Shown: positions 1 to 10,307, counted from the stretch's first letter. The stretch is 64,000 nt of DNA from Zhengella mangrovi (GCF_002727065.1 NZ_PDVP01000001.1:558001-622000); one strand, 5' to 3'. Translations and numbers: made by a program. The notes: a model not told the origin generated them from the sequence alone.

Positions 1-1
1 T

Positions 2-958
2 TGCGCCGCAGCCTGTGCCCTGTGCCTCGCCGTCGTGGCGACGGGTTCCGCTGGCGCCGATACGCCTGTTCGCCTCGCGCTGGTCGAAGGGCTGGTGCAG
101 AAATACGACCCGTTCAAGGACATCGACACCGGCGACCTGACGCCGAAAGCGCCGCCCCCGGCCGCGGCCGTTCCGGCTCCCGCCCCGCCGCCCGGTGCAC
201 CGCAAACCCCGGCAAAGGACGCAGCGGCGCCGGACTACGCGCCCGTCGGCGACGTCCAGACGGCGGCGATCGACAATGCCGGCGCAGTGCGCAACGGACC
301 GACAAAGGCCGTGACGATCAACTCGAACGACCCCCTCCTCGTCCACTCCATCCGGACCTATCACTGGAACAATGGCCGTGGGCGCAAGCCCGGAACCATC
401 GCGCTCAGGAATGCGGATGGCAAGGTTTTCGGCCCCTGGCCGGCGACCGGCCTGCCCGGGCAGGGCAATGTCCGCGATGCCTACTGGCTCGTCGAACCGG
501 GCGCGCTGCTGCCCCCCGGAAAATACGAGATCGTCGATTCCGATCCGGCAACATGGGCGACCAACAAGGCGGCCGGCGACCGTGGCTTCGTCGTGCTGAC
601 CTACCAGAAGATGACGCAGGCCGGAGACGCGCCAGGGACAACCGGCATGGGGCAGCCCGCCGAAGGGTCGGGGTTCATGTCCCGTACGGACGCCTTCGCC
701 AAGGCGGTCGCCATCCTGATCGGCGATCCCTACGGCCAGACGGAAGGCGAGGTGGCCGGCAACATCAGGGAGCAGGCCTTCCATCCCGAAGGCCCTGCCG
801 GTGTCTGCGAGGATGTCAGGAAGCCGACCTGGGAGTTCCATGTCGTCGTGGTCACCGACAACAAGGACAATTTCAACAACGGCGTCATCGACGGCTATCT
901 GGCGCTCGATGCGGCGACCGGCGAGATCATCTGCGCGAACCTGCCGTTGCTGCAATAG
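2..958 (+). CDS. Exported protein of unknown function (5' end outside window)
   Basis: The reading frame is open from the first bases, so the true start lies upstream. The first visible residues are a hydrophobic stretch (Leu/Ala/Val rich) ending in a small-residue site like the end of a signal peptide, so the mature protein is probably periplasmic or secreted. An Ala/Pro-rich linker follows (about residues 40-75 of the visible part). The remaining part of about 240 residues is globular and shows no motif I recognise. It ends 40 bp before the convergent glpD-like gene. Function unknown. Confidence 0.75.
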   Translation, partial: CAAACALCLAVVATGSAGADTPVRLALVEGLVQKYDPFKDIDTGDLTPKAPPPAAAVPAPAPPPGAPQTPAKDAAAPDYAPVGDVQTAAIDNAGAVRNGPTKAVTINSNDPLLVHSIRTYHWNNGRGRKPGTIALRNADGKVFGPWPATGLPGQGNVRDAYWLVEPGALLPPGKYEIVDSDPATWATNKAAGDRGFVVLTYQKMTQAGDAPGTTGMGQPAEGSGFMSRTDAFAKAVAILIGDPYGQTEGEVAGNIREQAFHPEGPAGVCEDVRKPTWEFHVVVVTDNKDNFNNGVIDGYLALDAATGEIICANLPLLQ

Positions 959-998
959 GCGGGGCCGGTCCGCCGGAGGGCGCACCGCATTTTCGTCG

Positions 999-2582
999 TC
1001 AGGCGCTTTCGAGCGCGACCGTGCGCGATGCCAGGTGGCGGTCGATCGCGGCCACGTCCGCCGCTGACAGCCGCAGCCCCAGCTTCGAGCGCCGCCAGAC
1101 GAAATCCTGCGCTGTCCGGACCCATTCGTTCTCCGCGGCCCAGTCCAGTTCCCGTGCGCTCACACCGGGCGCGATCTCGCCACCAAGGTCCGCCCACGAC
1201 GCCGCGCCGCCGAAAACGGCCTGGCACTGGGTGCCGTACTGGCGGAACAGCCGGCGCACCGTCTGCGCATCCATGAAGGGCAGCATGGCTTCGAGCTCCG
1301 CCACCAGCGCGCCCCGCTCCGCGACCGCGAAGTCGCCGCCGGCGAGTGGCGCGGCATGGGTCCATGGCCGGGTGGCGCGGCTCAGCCCCTGGTCGATCTT
1401 CTCCAGCGCGCTTTCGGCGAGCTTGCGGTAGGTCGTGATCTTGCCGCCGAAGACATTGAGATAGGGCGTGCCGTTCAGCCGGTCGCTCTTCAGGACGTAG
1501 TCCCGCGTTGCCGCGGTCGCGGAACTGGCGCCGTCATCGTAAAGCGGACGCACGCCGGAATAGGACCAGAGGATATCGGCGCGCGTCACCGGCTGGCGGA
1601 AATAGCGCGACGCGAAGGCGCAGAGGTAATCGGCCTCGGAGTCCGAGCAGACCGGTTTCACGGCCGCGCCGTCGTGTTCCGCGTCCGTGGTGCCGATCAG
1701 GGTGAAGTCTTCCTCGTAGGGAATGGCGAAGATGATCCGCCCGTCCGTACCCTGGAAGAAATAGGCGCGGTCATGATCGTAAAGCTTGCGCGTGACGATG
1801 TGGCTGCCGCGCACCAGGCGCACCTTTTCCGTCAGGTTCAGGTGAAGCCGCCCGCGGGCGACGTCTTCCACCCACGGACCGGCCGCGTTGACGAGCATCC
1901 GCGCACGCATGCTCCGGCGGCCCTCCGGCGTATCGACCGTGACGCGCCACAGGCCGTCTTCCGGTTCTGCCGAGACGACCGTGCTGCGGGTCATGATGGA
2001 CGCGCCGCGTGCCGCCGCATCCCGTGCATTCAGCACCACCAGGCGGGAATCCTCCACCCAGCAGTCGGAATATTCGAACGCCCGGGTGAAGCGCGAATCG
2101 AGAGGTAGTCCGGCGGGGTCCTTGTCGAGGTCGATACGGCGCGTGCCCGGCAGGATCCTGCGTCCGCCGAGATGGTCGTAGAGAAACAGGCCGAGACGGA
2201 TCAGCCAGGCCGGGCGGCGTCCTTTCATCCAGGGCATGATGGCGGTCAGCAGGCGCGACGTCGGCGTCGTGCTCTCGAAGCGCATCGCCGAATGAAGCGG
2301 CAGGACGAACCGCATCGGCCACGAGATGTGCGGCATGTTCGTCAGCAGGACCTCGCGTTCGACTAGCGCCTCGCGCACGAGCCGGAACTCGAAATATTCG
2401 AGGTAGCGCAAGCCGCCGTGGAAAAGCTTGGTGGATGCCGAGGAGGTTGCCGAGGCAAGATCGTCGCGTTCGGCGAGGGCCACCGAGTAGCCGCGTCCCT
2501 GGGCATCGCGTGCAATTCCGCACCCGTTGATCCCGCCGCCGACGATGAAGAGGTCGTAGATACGCTTCTGCTCGCTGGTCAT
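999..2582 (-). CDS. glpD: GlpD-like FAD-dependent glycerol-3-phosphate (polyol-phosphate) dehydrogenase
   Basis: This 527-residue flavoprotein oxidises sn-glycerol 3-phosphate, or a related polyol phosphate, and passes electrons to quinone at the inner membrane. The FAD-binding GxGxxG motif is at residues 15-20, the family block HGGLRY at 55-60, and the C-terminal part carries the WRR-K-G helix typical of bacterial GlpD. Length fits the family (about 500-530). It lies 32 bp downstream of the SorC-type regulator on the same strand, so the two are probably co-transcribed, divergent from the transporter operon. EryB, the erythritol-phosphate dehydrogenase of Brucella, is a GlpD homologue in a locus with a SorC-type regulator. 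The substrate here may therefore not be glycerol 3-phosphate. Confidence 0.9.
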   Translation of the reverse strand: MTSEQKRIYDLFIVGGGINGCGIARDAQGRGYSVALAERDDLASATSSASTKLFHGGLRYLEYFEFRLVREALVEREVLLTNMPHISWPMRFVLPLHSAMRFESTTPTSRLLTAIMPWMKGRRPAWLIRLGLFLYDHLGGRRILPGTRRIDLDKDPAGLPLDSRFTRAFEYSDCWVEDSRLVVLNARDAAARGASIMTRSTVVSAEPEDGLWRVTVDTPEGRRSMRARMLVNAAGPWVEDVARGRLHLNLTEKVRLVRGSHIVTRKLYDHDRAYFFQGTDGRIIFAIPYEEDFTLIGTTDAEHDGAAVKPVCSDSEADYLCAFASRYFRQPVTRADILWSYSGVRPLYDDGASSATAATRDYVLKSDRLNGTPYLNVFGGKITTYRKLAESALEKIDQGLSRATRPWTHAAPLAGGDFAVAERGALVAELEAMLPFMDAQTVRRLFRQYGTQCQAVFGGAASWADLGGEIAPGVSARELDWAAENEWVRTAQDFVWRRSKLGLRLSAADVAAIDRHLASRTVALESA

Positions 2583-2614
2583 GGTTCTGTCAGTCCGACC
2601 TCTTGGCTATTGGG

Positions 2615-3598
2615 CTATGCCGCGCGCGCGGCGGAGGGTTTCAGCAGGGCGCCGGCCGTCTGTTCGTCGGTCACGAGGATGGTGGCGAAGCCGCGGTCGA
2701 GGATCGCCCGCATCGCCTCCACCTTCTGCTTCCCGCCCGCCGCCAGCACACGGCGCGGCACGTCGATGATGCCTTCCGGCCCGATTCCGACGCAGCGGGC
2801 GTTGAGCGGGTGGTCGAGCGGCATGCCGTCGGCGCCGATGAAGCGGCCGATGAAATTGCCGATCGCGCCGGCGTCGCGCGCCAGCTGGTAGTCGGCGTCG
2901 CTCAGCATGGACGCCTCGCGAAGGCTGCTCATGCCCAGCCCGCCGATGCTCAGCAGCGCGAGGTCCGCGGACCTGGCACGCTCCATGGCGTCCTGCGCGG
3001 CCTGCTGCGAATTGATCGCGATGGTTGCTTCCTCCGTGTCGCATAGGATCGGCGCCGGGATGAAGAAGCACTCCGCCCCCAGGCGCTCGGCCAGCACCGC
3101 GGCAGCCTCGTACTTGTCCTGCGTGGTCCGAGTCGCCAGCGTACCGATCATCGACACGACGGACAGGTGATCGGCTGCATTGGGCTCGATGGCCATGGCC
3201 AGCGCCCGCAGGGTCGATCCCCAGGACGTGGCCACCGTCATGCCGCTCTCCAGCAGCGCCGAGATCATCGACCCCGCGTAATGGCCGATGACGTCGGATA
3301 GCGACACGTCTTCGCTGGTGTCCGACGGGCAGACGAAGGCGGCGTCGAGGCCGAAGCGGCGTACCAGCTGGCTTTCCAGGTCGAGCCGTTCGGCGAAGGG
3401 AACGTCGATGGCTATGCGCACCATGCCCTGTTCGCGCGCCTGCGCGAGCATGCGATGCACCTTGAACCGCGTGATGTTGAGCTGCTTGGCGATCTCGTTC
3501 TGCGTCAGGCCGAGAATGTAATAGAGATGCGCCACCCGCGCGATGGTTTCGCTGGCGGCACTGGTGCGCAACGCGCTTCTGTTCCAAGGCGTGTTCAT
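2615..3598 (-). CDS. SorC/DeoR-type sugar-responsive transcriptional regulator
   Basis: The 327-residue protein has an N-terminal helix-turn-helix (about residues 31-52) followed by a sugar-phosphate-binding effector domain of the SorC type, ending in the VTDEQTA block typical of the family. SorC regulators normally bind phosphorylated sugars or polyols and control the adjacent catabolic operon. I chose the ATG at 3598 because AGAGAGGGG lies just upstream. A longer frame to 3715 would run through the intergenic operator. It is divergent from the ABC transporter genes, and a perfect 12-bp inverted repeat between the two units is the likely binding site. Confidence 0.9.
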   Translation of the reverse strand: MNTPWNRSALRTSAASETIARVAHLYYILGLTQNEIAKQLNITRFKVHRMLAQAREQGMVRIAIDVPFAERLDLESQLVRRFGLDAAFVCPSDTSEDVSLSDVIGHYAGSMISALLESGMTVATSWGSTLRALAMAIEPNAADHLSVVSMIGTLATRTTQDKYEAAAVLAERLGAECFFIPAPILCDTEEATIAINSQQAAQDAMERARSADLALLSIGGLGMSSLREASMLSDADYQLARDAGAIGNFIGRFIGADGMPLDHPLNARCVGIGPEGIIDVPRRVLAAGGKQKVEAMRAILDRGFATILVTDEQTAGALLKPSAARAA

Positions 3599-3774
3599 GT
3601 CCCCGACCCCTCTCTGGTGGCCTCCTTGTGCCATGAACGGCTGGTCATGTCTTGCCCGCTTGAAGGAGGCGGGAGCGAATTGCACATTTGTTCGTCTCTG
3701 AAAAATTTGTTGCACAAATGTAGGAAGAGTGCAACAAATTGAAAAAAGCAGAAACTGGATGATGGGAGGAGCCA
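3599..3774. promoter_or_regulatory. Divergent control region of the polyol locus
   Basis: This AT-rich 176-bp gap separates the regulator/glpD unit from the transporter operon. It must hold promoters for both directions. Besides the perfect inverted repeat at 3704-3740, a third related half-site (TTGCAC followed by ATTTGTT) lies at about 3680-3692. GGGAGGA at 3764-3770 is the ribosome binding site for the GTG start at 3775. Confidence 0.6.
3704..3740. promoter_or_regulatory. Probable operator: perfect 12-bp inverted repeat
   Basis: AATTTGTTGCAC at 3704-3715 and its exact reverse complement GTGCAACAAATT at 3729-3740 are separated by 13 bp. The position between a SorC-type regulator and its divergent transporter operon makes this the likely regulator-binding site. 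Protein binding itself is inferred. Confidence 0.65.
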
Positions 3775-4650
3775 GTGAAGCTCGGCGTTCTGTCGGCTGA
3801 TCGACCCCTGGTGTGGATGTTGCCGCTGATCCTCATGCTGGTCGCATTCACGATCGTGCCGCTGTTCTACAACATCTGGCTCAGCTTCCATGAGTACGCG
3901 CCGTTCAAGCGCCAGCTCGTCTACGTCGGCATGGAAAACTGGAAGGCCATGTTCGGGGACTCCCGCATGTGGGAGTCTTTCGGCATCACCATGTTCTATT
4001 TCGTCGTCGTCCTGTCGATCGAACTGGTGCTGGGCATGGCGATCGCCATGCTGCTGGACGAGGACGAGTTCGGCTTCGGCCTGCTGCGTTCGGTCCTGAC
4101 GCTGACCCTGGTCGTCCCGCCGGCCATCGTCGGCATGATGTACCTGCTGATCGAGGATCCCGAGTTCGGCGTCCTGACCTATGTCCTCTCGCTGTTCGGC
4201 ATCCTCGACAAGTCGACCCCGATCCTCGCCACCGCCTCGACGGCCCTGTGGGGCGTCATGCTGGCCGATGTCTGGCAATGGACGCCGTTCATGGTCCTGA
4301 TCTTCCTCGCCGGCCTGCGCTCGCTGCCGCCGGAGCCCTACGAGGCGGCCATGCTCGACGGCGCGTCGGCCTGGATGACCTTCCGCCGCATCACTTTGCC
4401 GCTGATGAGCAAGGTCATCGCCGTCGCCGTGCTGATCCGCGGCATCGATATCTTCCGCATGTTCGACTACGTCTTCGTGATGACGAGCGGCGGCCCGGGA
4501 ACGTCCACCTACACGCTTTCGCTCTATTCCTGGCAGCAGACCTTCAGCTTCATCAAGTGGGGCTACGGCGCCACGCTCTCGCTGTTCGCGCTCTTCGTCA
4601 TCATCGTCATCGCGAACCTCTTCATCTGGGCAGCAAAGGTTCGCTGGTAA
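3775..4650 (+). CDS. CUT1-type ABC sugar/polyol transporter permease (MalF-like)
   Basis: A 291-residue inner-membrane permease with about six transmembrane segments. The EAA loop (EAAMLDGASAWMTFRRITLP), which contacts the ATPase, lies near residues 193-212. It starts with GTG, supported by GGGAGGA four bases upstream. The stop codon overlaps the start of the second permease (TAATG), which indicates translational coupling. Together with the second permease, the substrate-binding protein and the ATPase at 7882 it forms a complete importer of the MalF/UgpA class, which carries oligosaccharides, sugars or polyols. Confidence 0.93.
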   Translation: MKLGVLSADRPLVWMLPLILMLVAFTIVPLFYNIWLSFHEYAPFKRQLVYVGMENWKAMFGDSRMWESFGITMFYFVVVLSIELVLGMAIAMLLDEDEFGFGLLRSVLTLTLVVPPAIVGMMYLLIEDPEFGVLTYVLSLFGILDKSTPILATASTALWGVMLADVWQWTPFMVLIFLAGLRSLPPEPYEAAMLDGASAWMTFRRITLPLMSKVIAVAVLIRGIDIFRMFDYVFVMTSGGPGTSTYTLSLYSWQQTFSFIKWGYGATLSLFALFVIIVIANLFIWAAKVRW

Positions 4651-5534
4651 TGGTTGTCCGCTCCAGATCCTCGCGCCTTCTTCGCACGTTTGCCGGCTGG
4701 GCGGTCGTCGCGCTTTTCGCCTTCCCGCTCTATTACTGGCTGACCGTGGCCTTCAAGGATGGCAACGAGATTTTCAACTGGCCGCCCAAGGTCTTCTCCT
4801 TCACGCCGACGCTGAAGAATTTCGAGGAGGTCTTCGGCATCTCGCTGGGCTTCGGCTTCGGCGAGCAGCGGGAAGTCCTGCCCGGCGGCGGCAACTGGCG
4901 CATGGGTCCGCGGCTGTGGGATTCCATCGTCATCGCGGTCCTTTCCACCTTCCTGGCGGTGACCATCGCCACGCTCGCCTCCTACGCGCTGAGCCGCATG
5001 AACTTCCGCGGCCGCCATCACTTCGTCTCCTGGGTCCTGTCCACCCGCATGATGCCGCCGGTCGCCGTCGCGATCCCGGTTTTCTTTATCTACAAGGACC
5101 TGAAGCTCCTCGACACCTACACCGGCGTGATCCTCATTCACGCGCTGATGAACCTGCCGCTGGCGGTTCTGCTGATGAAGAGCTTTTTCGATGACATTCC
5201 GCGCGAGATCGACGAAAGCGCCATGGTCGACGGCGCCTCGCGCTGGCTGATCTTCCGCCGCATCGTGCTGCCCATGGTCAAGGGCGGCATCGCGGCCACG
5301 GCCGTCCTGTGCTTCATCTTCTCGTGGACCGAATTCCTGTTCGTCCTGACGCTGACGCAGACCGGGCTGAAGACGGTTCCCGTCGTCTCGTCCACCTTCG
5401 TCACCTCGACCGGTACCGCCTGGGGCAACATGGCGGCGCTGGGTGCCGCGGCCATGATCCCGGCCTTCATCTTCATCCTTCTCGTGCAGAAGCACCTCGT
5501 GCGGGGGCTGACGCTCGGGTCGGTGAAACAGTGA
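4650..5534 (+). CDS. CUT1-type ABC sugar/polyol transporter permease (MalG-like)
   Basis: A 294-residue second permease with an N-terminal anchor segment and five further hydrophobic segments. The EAA loop (ESAMVDGASRWLIFRRIVLP) is near residues 190-209. The ATG at 4650 uses the last A of the preceding stop codon. It pairs with the MalF-like permease to form the membrane channel of the importer. Extra periplasmic residues between the first and second membrane segments (about residues 45-90) are somewhat longer than in E. coli MalG. Confidence 0.93.
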   Translation: MVVRSRSSRLLRTFAGWAVVALFAFPLYYWLTVAFKDGNEIFNWPPKVFSFTPTLKNFEEVFGISLGFGFGEQREVLPGGGNWRMGPRLWDSIVIAVLSTFLAVTIATLASYALSRMNFRGRHHFVSWVLSTRMMPPVAVAIPVFFIYKDLKLLDTYTGVILIHALMNLPLAVLLMKSFFDDIPREIDESAMVDGASRWLIFRRIVLPMVKGGIAATAVLCFIFSWTEFLFVLTLTQTGLKTVPVVSSTFVTSTGTAWGNMAALGAAAMIPAFIFILLVQKHLVRGLTLGSVKQ

Positions 5535-5565
5535 CCAATCTGGCATGTTCAAAGGGAGGAAAACC

Positions 5566-7056
5566 ATGAACGACAGTGACCGGAAACTCTATCGCGCCAA
5601 GCTGGTGGACGACTTCGTCAAGGGACGGATCAGCCGGCGCTCATTCCTGCGCAACGCCGGCATGCTCGGCCTCGGCGCCGCCGCGCTCGGCTCCGGCGTC
5701 GTCCGTCCGAACCGCGTACTCGCGGCCGGCGAGGACCTGACCCCGTCCAAGGACGTCCTTGACTGGGTTCGCGAAGTCTCCAAGCCCTTCGCGGGCACCA
5801 CGCTGCGCCTGGCCACGGAATCCACGCCGCCGTCCAACGCCATCAACAGCCAGCTGAAGAAGTACTTCGAGGAAGCCTCCGGCATGAAGGTGGAGATCGA
5901 GGTCCTGCCGCTGGAGCAGGTGCTCCAGAAGCTGACCCTCGACATCGCCTCGCAGCTCGGCACCTACGATCTCTACTACATCGACCAGTCCTGGGCTGCT
6001 TCCGTCAGCCGCGACGTCTTCGATCCGCGCGAGCAGATCGCCGACAAGCCGGACCTGGCCATGCCGAACTACAACATCGACGACTTCCTGCCCGCGCTCG
6101 TCGACGGCATCTGCAAGTATGAGGATCGCTGGGTCGGCGTGCCTTACGACATCCCGATCTTCATCATGCAGTACCGCAAGGACATTTACGACAAGATGGG
6201 CTTCAAGGCGCCCGAGACGCTCGAGGAATACTACGAGCAGGCCAAGGCGATCACCGAGGAGATGGGGCCGAACATGTACGGCGCCACCGGCCAGATGAAG
6301 TCCGGCCACTATTCGCTGGAATGCGACTGGACGGCCTGGCTGTGGGGTCATGGCGGCTCGATCTTCAATTCCGACGGCAAGTTCTCCGGCAACGACGAGC
6401 GTGGCCTCGAGGCGATGGACTACTGGCAGCGCCTGTTCAAGACCATGCCGCCCGGCGTGACCGGCTGGACCTGGGACGGCGAAGGCCAGTCCGTGGCCCA
6501 GGGCGTCGCCGCGTCCATGATGAGCTGGGGCGAGTTCTTCCCCTATTTCGACGACCCGAGCGCCACCAAGGTCTCGGGCCTCATGGAAGCCGCGCGCTGC
6601 CCCAAGCCCAAGCATGCCCTGCGCACGGTCAACGAGACCGGTTACGGCGAAATCCCGGGCGTTGGCCACCAGGGCGGTTCCTCGCTCGCCGTGTCGCGCA
6701 ACTCCAAGAACCCGGACGCGGCATGGGTCTTCATGCAGTGGGCGACCTGCTACGACACCCAGGTGCTGATCACGGCGCTGGGCGGCGGCACGGGTCCGAC
6801 GCGCGAAAGCGTCTACGACGATCCGCGCATTATCGCCAACCGCCGTGTCGGCGCGGGCACCACGCGTCACCTCGACGTCGTGCGTGAGACCATTGCCAAG
6901 GACATGGGTTCCGAGCCGGACCTGCCGCAGTGGGCCGAACTGTCCAACGACACGATCCCGGTTCGCCTCGGCAAGTATTTCGCCGGCGAGTACGGCTCTG
7001 CCAAGGAAGCCATGGACGACATCGGCCAGGCGGTCGACAAGATCGTCCAGGGCTGA
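5566..7056 (+). CDS. Periplasmic substrate-binding protein of the ABC transporter (Tat-exported)
   Basis: A 496-residue family-1 extracellular solute-binding protein. The N-terminus carries a twin-arginine signal (SRRSFLR at residues 23-29), then a hydrophobic Gly/Ala/Leu stretch and cleavage probably near residue 45-50, so it is exported folded. I chose ATG 5566 because AAAGGGAGG stands at the right distance; an upstream in-frame start at 5545 would place extra residues ahead of the signal. It delivers the substrate to the two permeases. The size fits COG1653-type proteins that bind sugars or polyols. The ligand cannot be read from the sequence. Confidence 0.92.
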   Translation: MNDSDRKLYRAKLVDDFVKGRISRRSFLRNAGMLGLGAAALGSGVVRPNRVLAAGEDLTPSKDVLDWVREVSKPFAGTTLRLATESTPPSNAINSQLKKYFEEASGMKVEIEVLPLEQVLQKLTLDIASQLGTYDLYYIDQSWAASVSRDVFDPREQIADKPDLAMPNYNIDDFLPALVDGICKYEDRWVGVPYDIPIFIMQYRKDIYDKMGFKAPETLEEYYEQAKAITEEMGPNMYGATGQMKSGHYSLECDWTAWLWGHGGSIFNSDGKFSGNDERGLEAMDYWQRLFKTMPPGVTGWTWDGEGQSVAQGVAASMMSWGEFFPYFDDPSATKVSGLMEAARCPKPKHALRTVNETGYGEIPGVGHQGGSSLAVSRNSKNPDAAWVFMQWATCYDTQVLITALGGGTGPTRESVYDDPRIIANRRVGAGTTRHLDVVRETIAKDMGSEPDLPQWAELSNDTIPVRLGKYFAGEYGSAKEAMDDIGQAVDKIVQG

Positions 7057-7079
7057 CGTCCGTCCGGACAGCAACGCGC

Positions 7080-7104
7080 GGGGCGGCGGTTTGGCCGCCG
7101 CCCC
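7080..7104 (+). other. Intercistronic stem-loop after the binding-protein gene
   Basis: A perfect 10-bp stem (GGGGCGGCGG at 7080-7089, CCGCCGCCCC at 7095-7104) with a 5-base loop. No T-run follows, so it is unlikely to be a full terminator. Such hairpins after binding-protein genes often protect the upstream mRNA and raise binding-protein levels over downstream genes; that role is inferred here. Confidence 0.55.
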
Positions 7105-7145
7105 GTACCAGCGGCAACAAGAAAACAGCGAGTGGATGATCGATC

Positions 7146-7871
7146 ATGGCCGACAAACCTCTTGTCGCAATCACGGGCGCGAGCTCCGGTATCGGTGAAG
7201 CAACGGCGCGGGCCTTCTCTGCAGCCGGTCACCCGGTCCTGATGATGGCGCGGCGCGTCGACCGCATGCAGGCCATGAACCTGCCGAATGCCGTTATCGC
7301 CGAGGTCGACGTGCGCGACCGGGCGCAGATCGCGGAGGCCGTCGCCAGGGCGGAATCCGAGTACGGCCCCGTCGACATGATGTTCGCCAACGCCGGCCTC
7401 GCCCGCCTGGCCGATATCGGCCGCCAGCCGCCGGAAGAATGGGACGAGATGATCGACATCAACACCAAGGGTGTGATGAACACGGTCCACGCCGTCATGA
7501 ATTCCATGATGGAGCGCAAGCACGGCACGCTGGTGATGATGAGTTCGATTGCCGGACGCAAGGTCTATCCCGACCATACCGTCTACTGCGGCACCAAGTT
7601 CTTCGTTCACGCGGTGTCGGAATCGCTGCGCGAATACCTGTCGGATTACAATGTCCGCGTCCTCGTCGTGTCGCCCGGCGTCATCGAGACGGAGGTGCTC
7701 TCCGGTGTTCTCGATGAGAAGACGCTGCGCGAATACAAGGAAAACAAGGTTCGCATGGGTGGAGGCATCGGCCCGGACATCGTTGCCGACCTGATCCTGA
7801 ACGCCTATCAGCTTCCCCAGGAAGCGCTCGTCCAGGAAATCTGCCTGACGCCGACGCGTCAGAAATTTTGA
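7146..7871 (+). CDS. SDR-family NAD(P)-dependent oxidoreductase
   Basis: A 241-residue classical short-chain dehydrogenase. The cofactor motif TGASSGIG is at residues 10-17 and NAG at 82-84. The catalytic triad is visible as Ser134, Tyr147 and Lys151 (YxxxK). It sits inside the transporter operon between the binding protein and the ATPase, 10 bp before the latter. It probably oxidises the imported polyol, or reduces the corresponding ketose or aldehyde, in the cytoplasm. The exact substrate is unknown. Confidence 0.9.
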   Translation: MADKPLVAITGASSGIGEATARAFSAAGHPVLMMARRVDRMQAMNLPNAVIAEVDVRDRAQIAEAVARAESEYGPVDMMFANAGLARLADIGRQPPEEWDEMIDINTKGVMNTVHAVMNSMMERKHGTLVMMSSIAGRKVYPDHTVYCGTKFFVHAVSESLREYLSDYNVRVLVVSPGVIETEVLSGVLDEKTLREYKENKVRMGGGIGPDIVADLILNAYQLPQEALVQEICLTPTRQKF

Positions 7872-7881
7872 GGCGCTTTGC

Positions 7882-8952
<1,071 letters not shown>

Positions 8953-8966
8953 CCGGGCAGGAACGT

Positions 8967-10304
8967 ATGACCACCGCCGCCGGCACACCGAAAAACTGGA
9001 CCGCCCTGATCGACGAGATCTGCGATGGCCAGTGGATCAACCCGCTCAACGGAAAGCGCTACCCTGCGCCGCCCTACGACAGCATCGTCTTCGCCGAGAG
9101 CCTGAAGGGCCGCGAAGCCGATCTCGTCGCCGCGCTCGGGTTCAAGCCGCCCTTCGCGGTCGTGTCCGACCAGAACACGCACAGGGCCATGGGCGAGCGC
9201 ATCGCCCGCGCGCTCAGGCCGCTGGGCGAGGTTACCGAGATCGTTCTCGACCATCCCCATGCCGACATGGCGACCGTGCGCGACCTCGTCGAGCGGCTGA
9301 AGCCCTTTGCCTCGGCCGTGGCGGTCGGGTCCGGCACGATCAACGACCTCACTAAGTTCGCCACGCTTCAGAACGGCACCCGCTATTGCGTCTTCGCCAC
9401 CGCCGGCTCGATGAACGGCTACACCTCGACCACCGCTTCCATCACGCTGGACAGCGGCCTGAAGGTTTCGCTGCCCGCGCAGGCGCCCGCCGGCTTCTTC
9501 GTCGATCTTGAAACCTGCGCCGAGGCGCCGGCCTGGCTCAACGCCGCCGGTTTCGGCGACTGCTTGTGCCGCTCCGTCGCCCAGATCGACTGGTGGATGT
9601 CGCATCGCATGCTGGGCACGGCCTATCACCACGTGCCCTACCTGCTGGAAATCCCCGACGAGATCACCCTCATGGAGCAGGCGCCCGGCATTGCCAGGGG
9701 CGATATCGAGGCCGTCGGCACCCTGTTCCGGGTTCTCACCCTCTGTGGCCTTGGCGTCAGTTTCACCGGCGTCTCCAACCACGGCTCCATGGGCGAGCAC
9801 CAGATCTCCCACTACATCGACTGTTTCGCCGGAGACCGCCACCCCGGTTCCGTGCATGGCCAGCAGGTCGGCGTGGCAACGCTGACCATGGCGCGCATCC
9901 AGCACCGGTTCCTTCAGAGCGAAACGCCGCCCGCGGTCCGGGCGACGCGGATCGACCCCGACGACATGGCACGGCGAATGGGACCCGAAGTGGCGCGGCA
10001 ATGCGAGGAGCTCTACCGCCGGAAAGCCTTCGACGAGGCCGGCGCGGAGGCCTTCAACCGGCGCATGGAGCAGATCTGGCCCGAACTGCGCGCGGAATGC
10101 CTGGACATGGCCGTCGCGCCGGAAACGCTGCGCAAGTACCTGGCCGATGCCGGCGGCCCCACCTCCGCCCAGTCGCTCGGCGTGGCGGTCGATTTCTACC
10201 GCGAGGCCGTCACCCACGCCCACGAGATGCGCGACCGCTTTTCCTTCGCCGACATCGCCTGCGACAGCGGCATCCTCGGCGAAATGGCGATGAAGGAGGT
10301 CTGA
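8967..10304 (+). CDS. sn-Glycerol-1-phosphate dehydrogenase-like enzyme (AraM/EgsA type)
   Basis: A 445-residue member of the metal-dependent alcohol dehydrogenase superfamily. The nucleotide motif GSGTINDLTK is at residues 121-130, and the metal ligands expected for this fold appear as Asp198, His278 and His297. Family members interconvert sn-glycerol 1-phosphate and DHAP with NAD(P)H (archaeal EgsA, Bacillus AraM). In this operon it more likely oxidises an imported or newly phosphorylated polyol. It is followed after 3 bp by the HAD phosphatase gene. True glycerol-1-phosphate specificity is an inference from family only. Confidence 0.85.
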   Translation: MTTAAGTPKNWTALIDEICDGQWINPLNGKRYPAPPYDSIVFAESLKGREADLVAALGFKPPFAVVSDQNTHRAMGERIARALRPLGEVTEIVLDHPHADMATVRDLVERLKPFASAVAVGSGTINDLTKFATLQNGTRYCVFATAGSMNGYTSTTASITLDSGLKVSLPAQAPAGFFVDLETCAEAPAWLNAAGFGDCLCRSVAQIDWWMSHRMLGTAYHHVPYLLEIPDEITLMEQAPGIARGDIEAVGTLFRVLTLCGLGVSFTGVSNHGSMGEHQISHYIDCFAGDRHPGSVHGQQVGVATLTMARIQHRFLQSETPPAVRATRIDPDDMARRMGPEVARQCEELYRRKAFDEAGAEAFNRRMEQIWPELRAECLDMAVAPETLRKYLADAGGPTSAQSLGVAVDFYREAVTHAHEMRDRFSFADIACDSGILGEMAMKEV

Positions 10305-10307
10305 GCC

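Noticed and set aside
1-1431. Long Arg/Gly-rich open frames on the plus strand over glpD and elsewhere (for example opposite addB, ahcY and pckA)
   Set aside because: These are long open frames caused by high GC; their composition is Arg/Pro/Gly-rich and each lies opposite or out of frame with a well-recognised gene.
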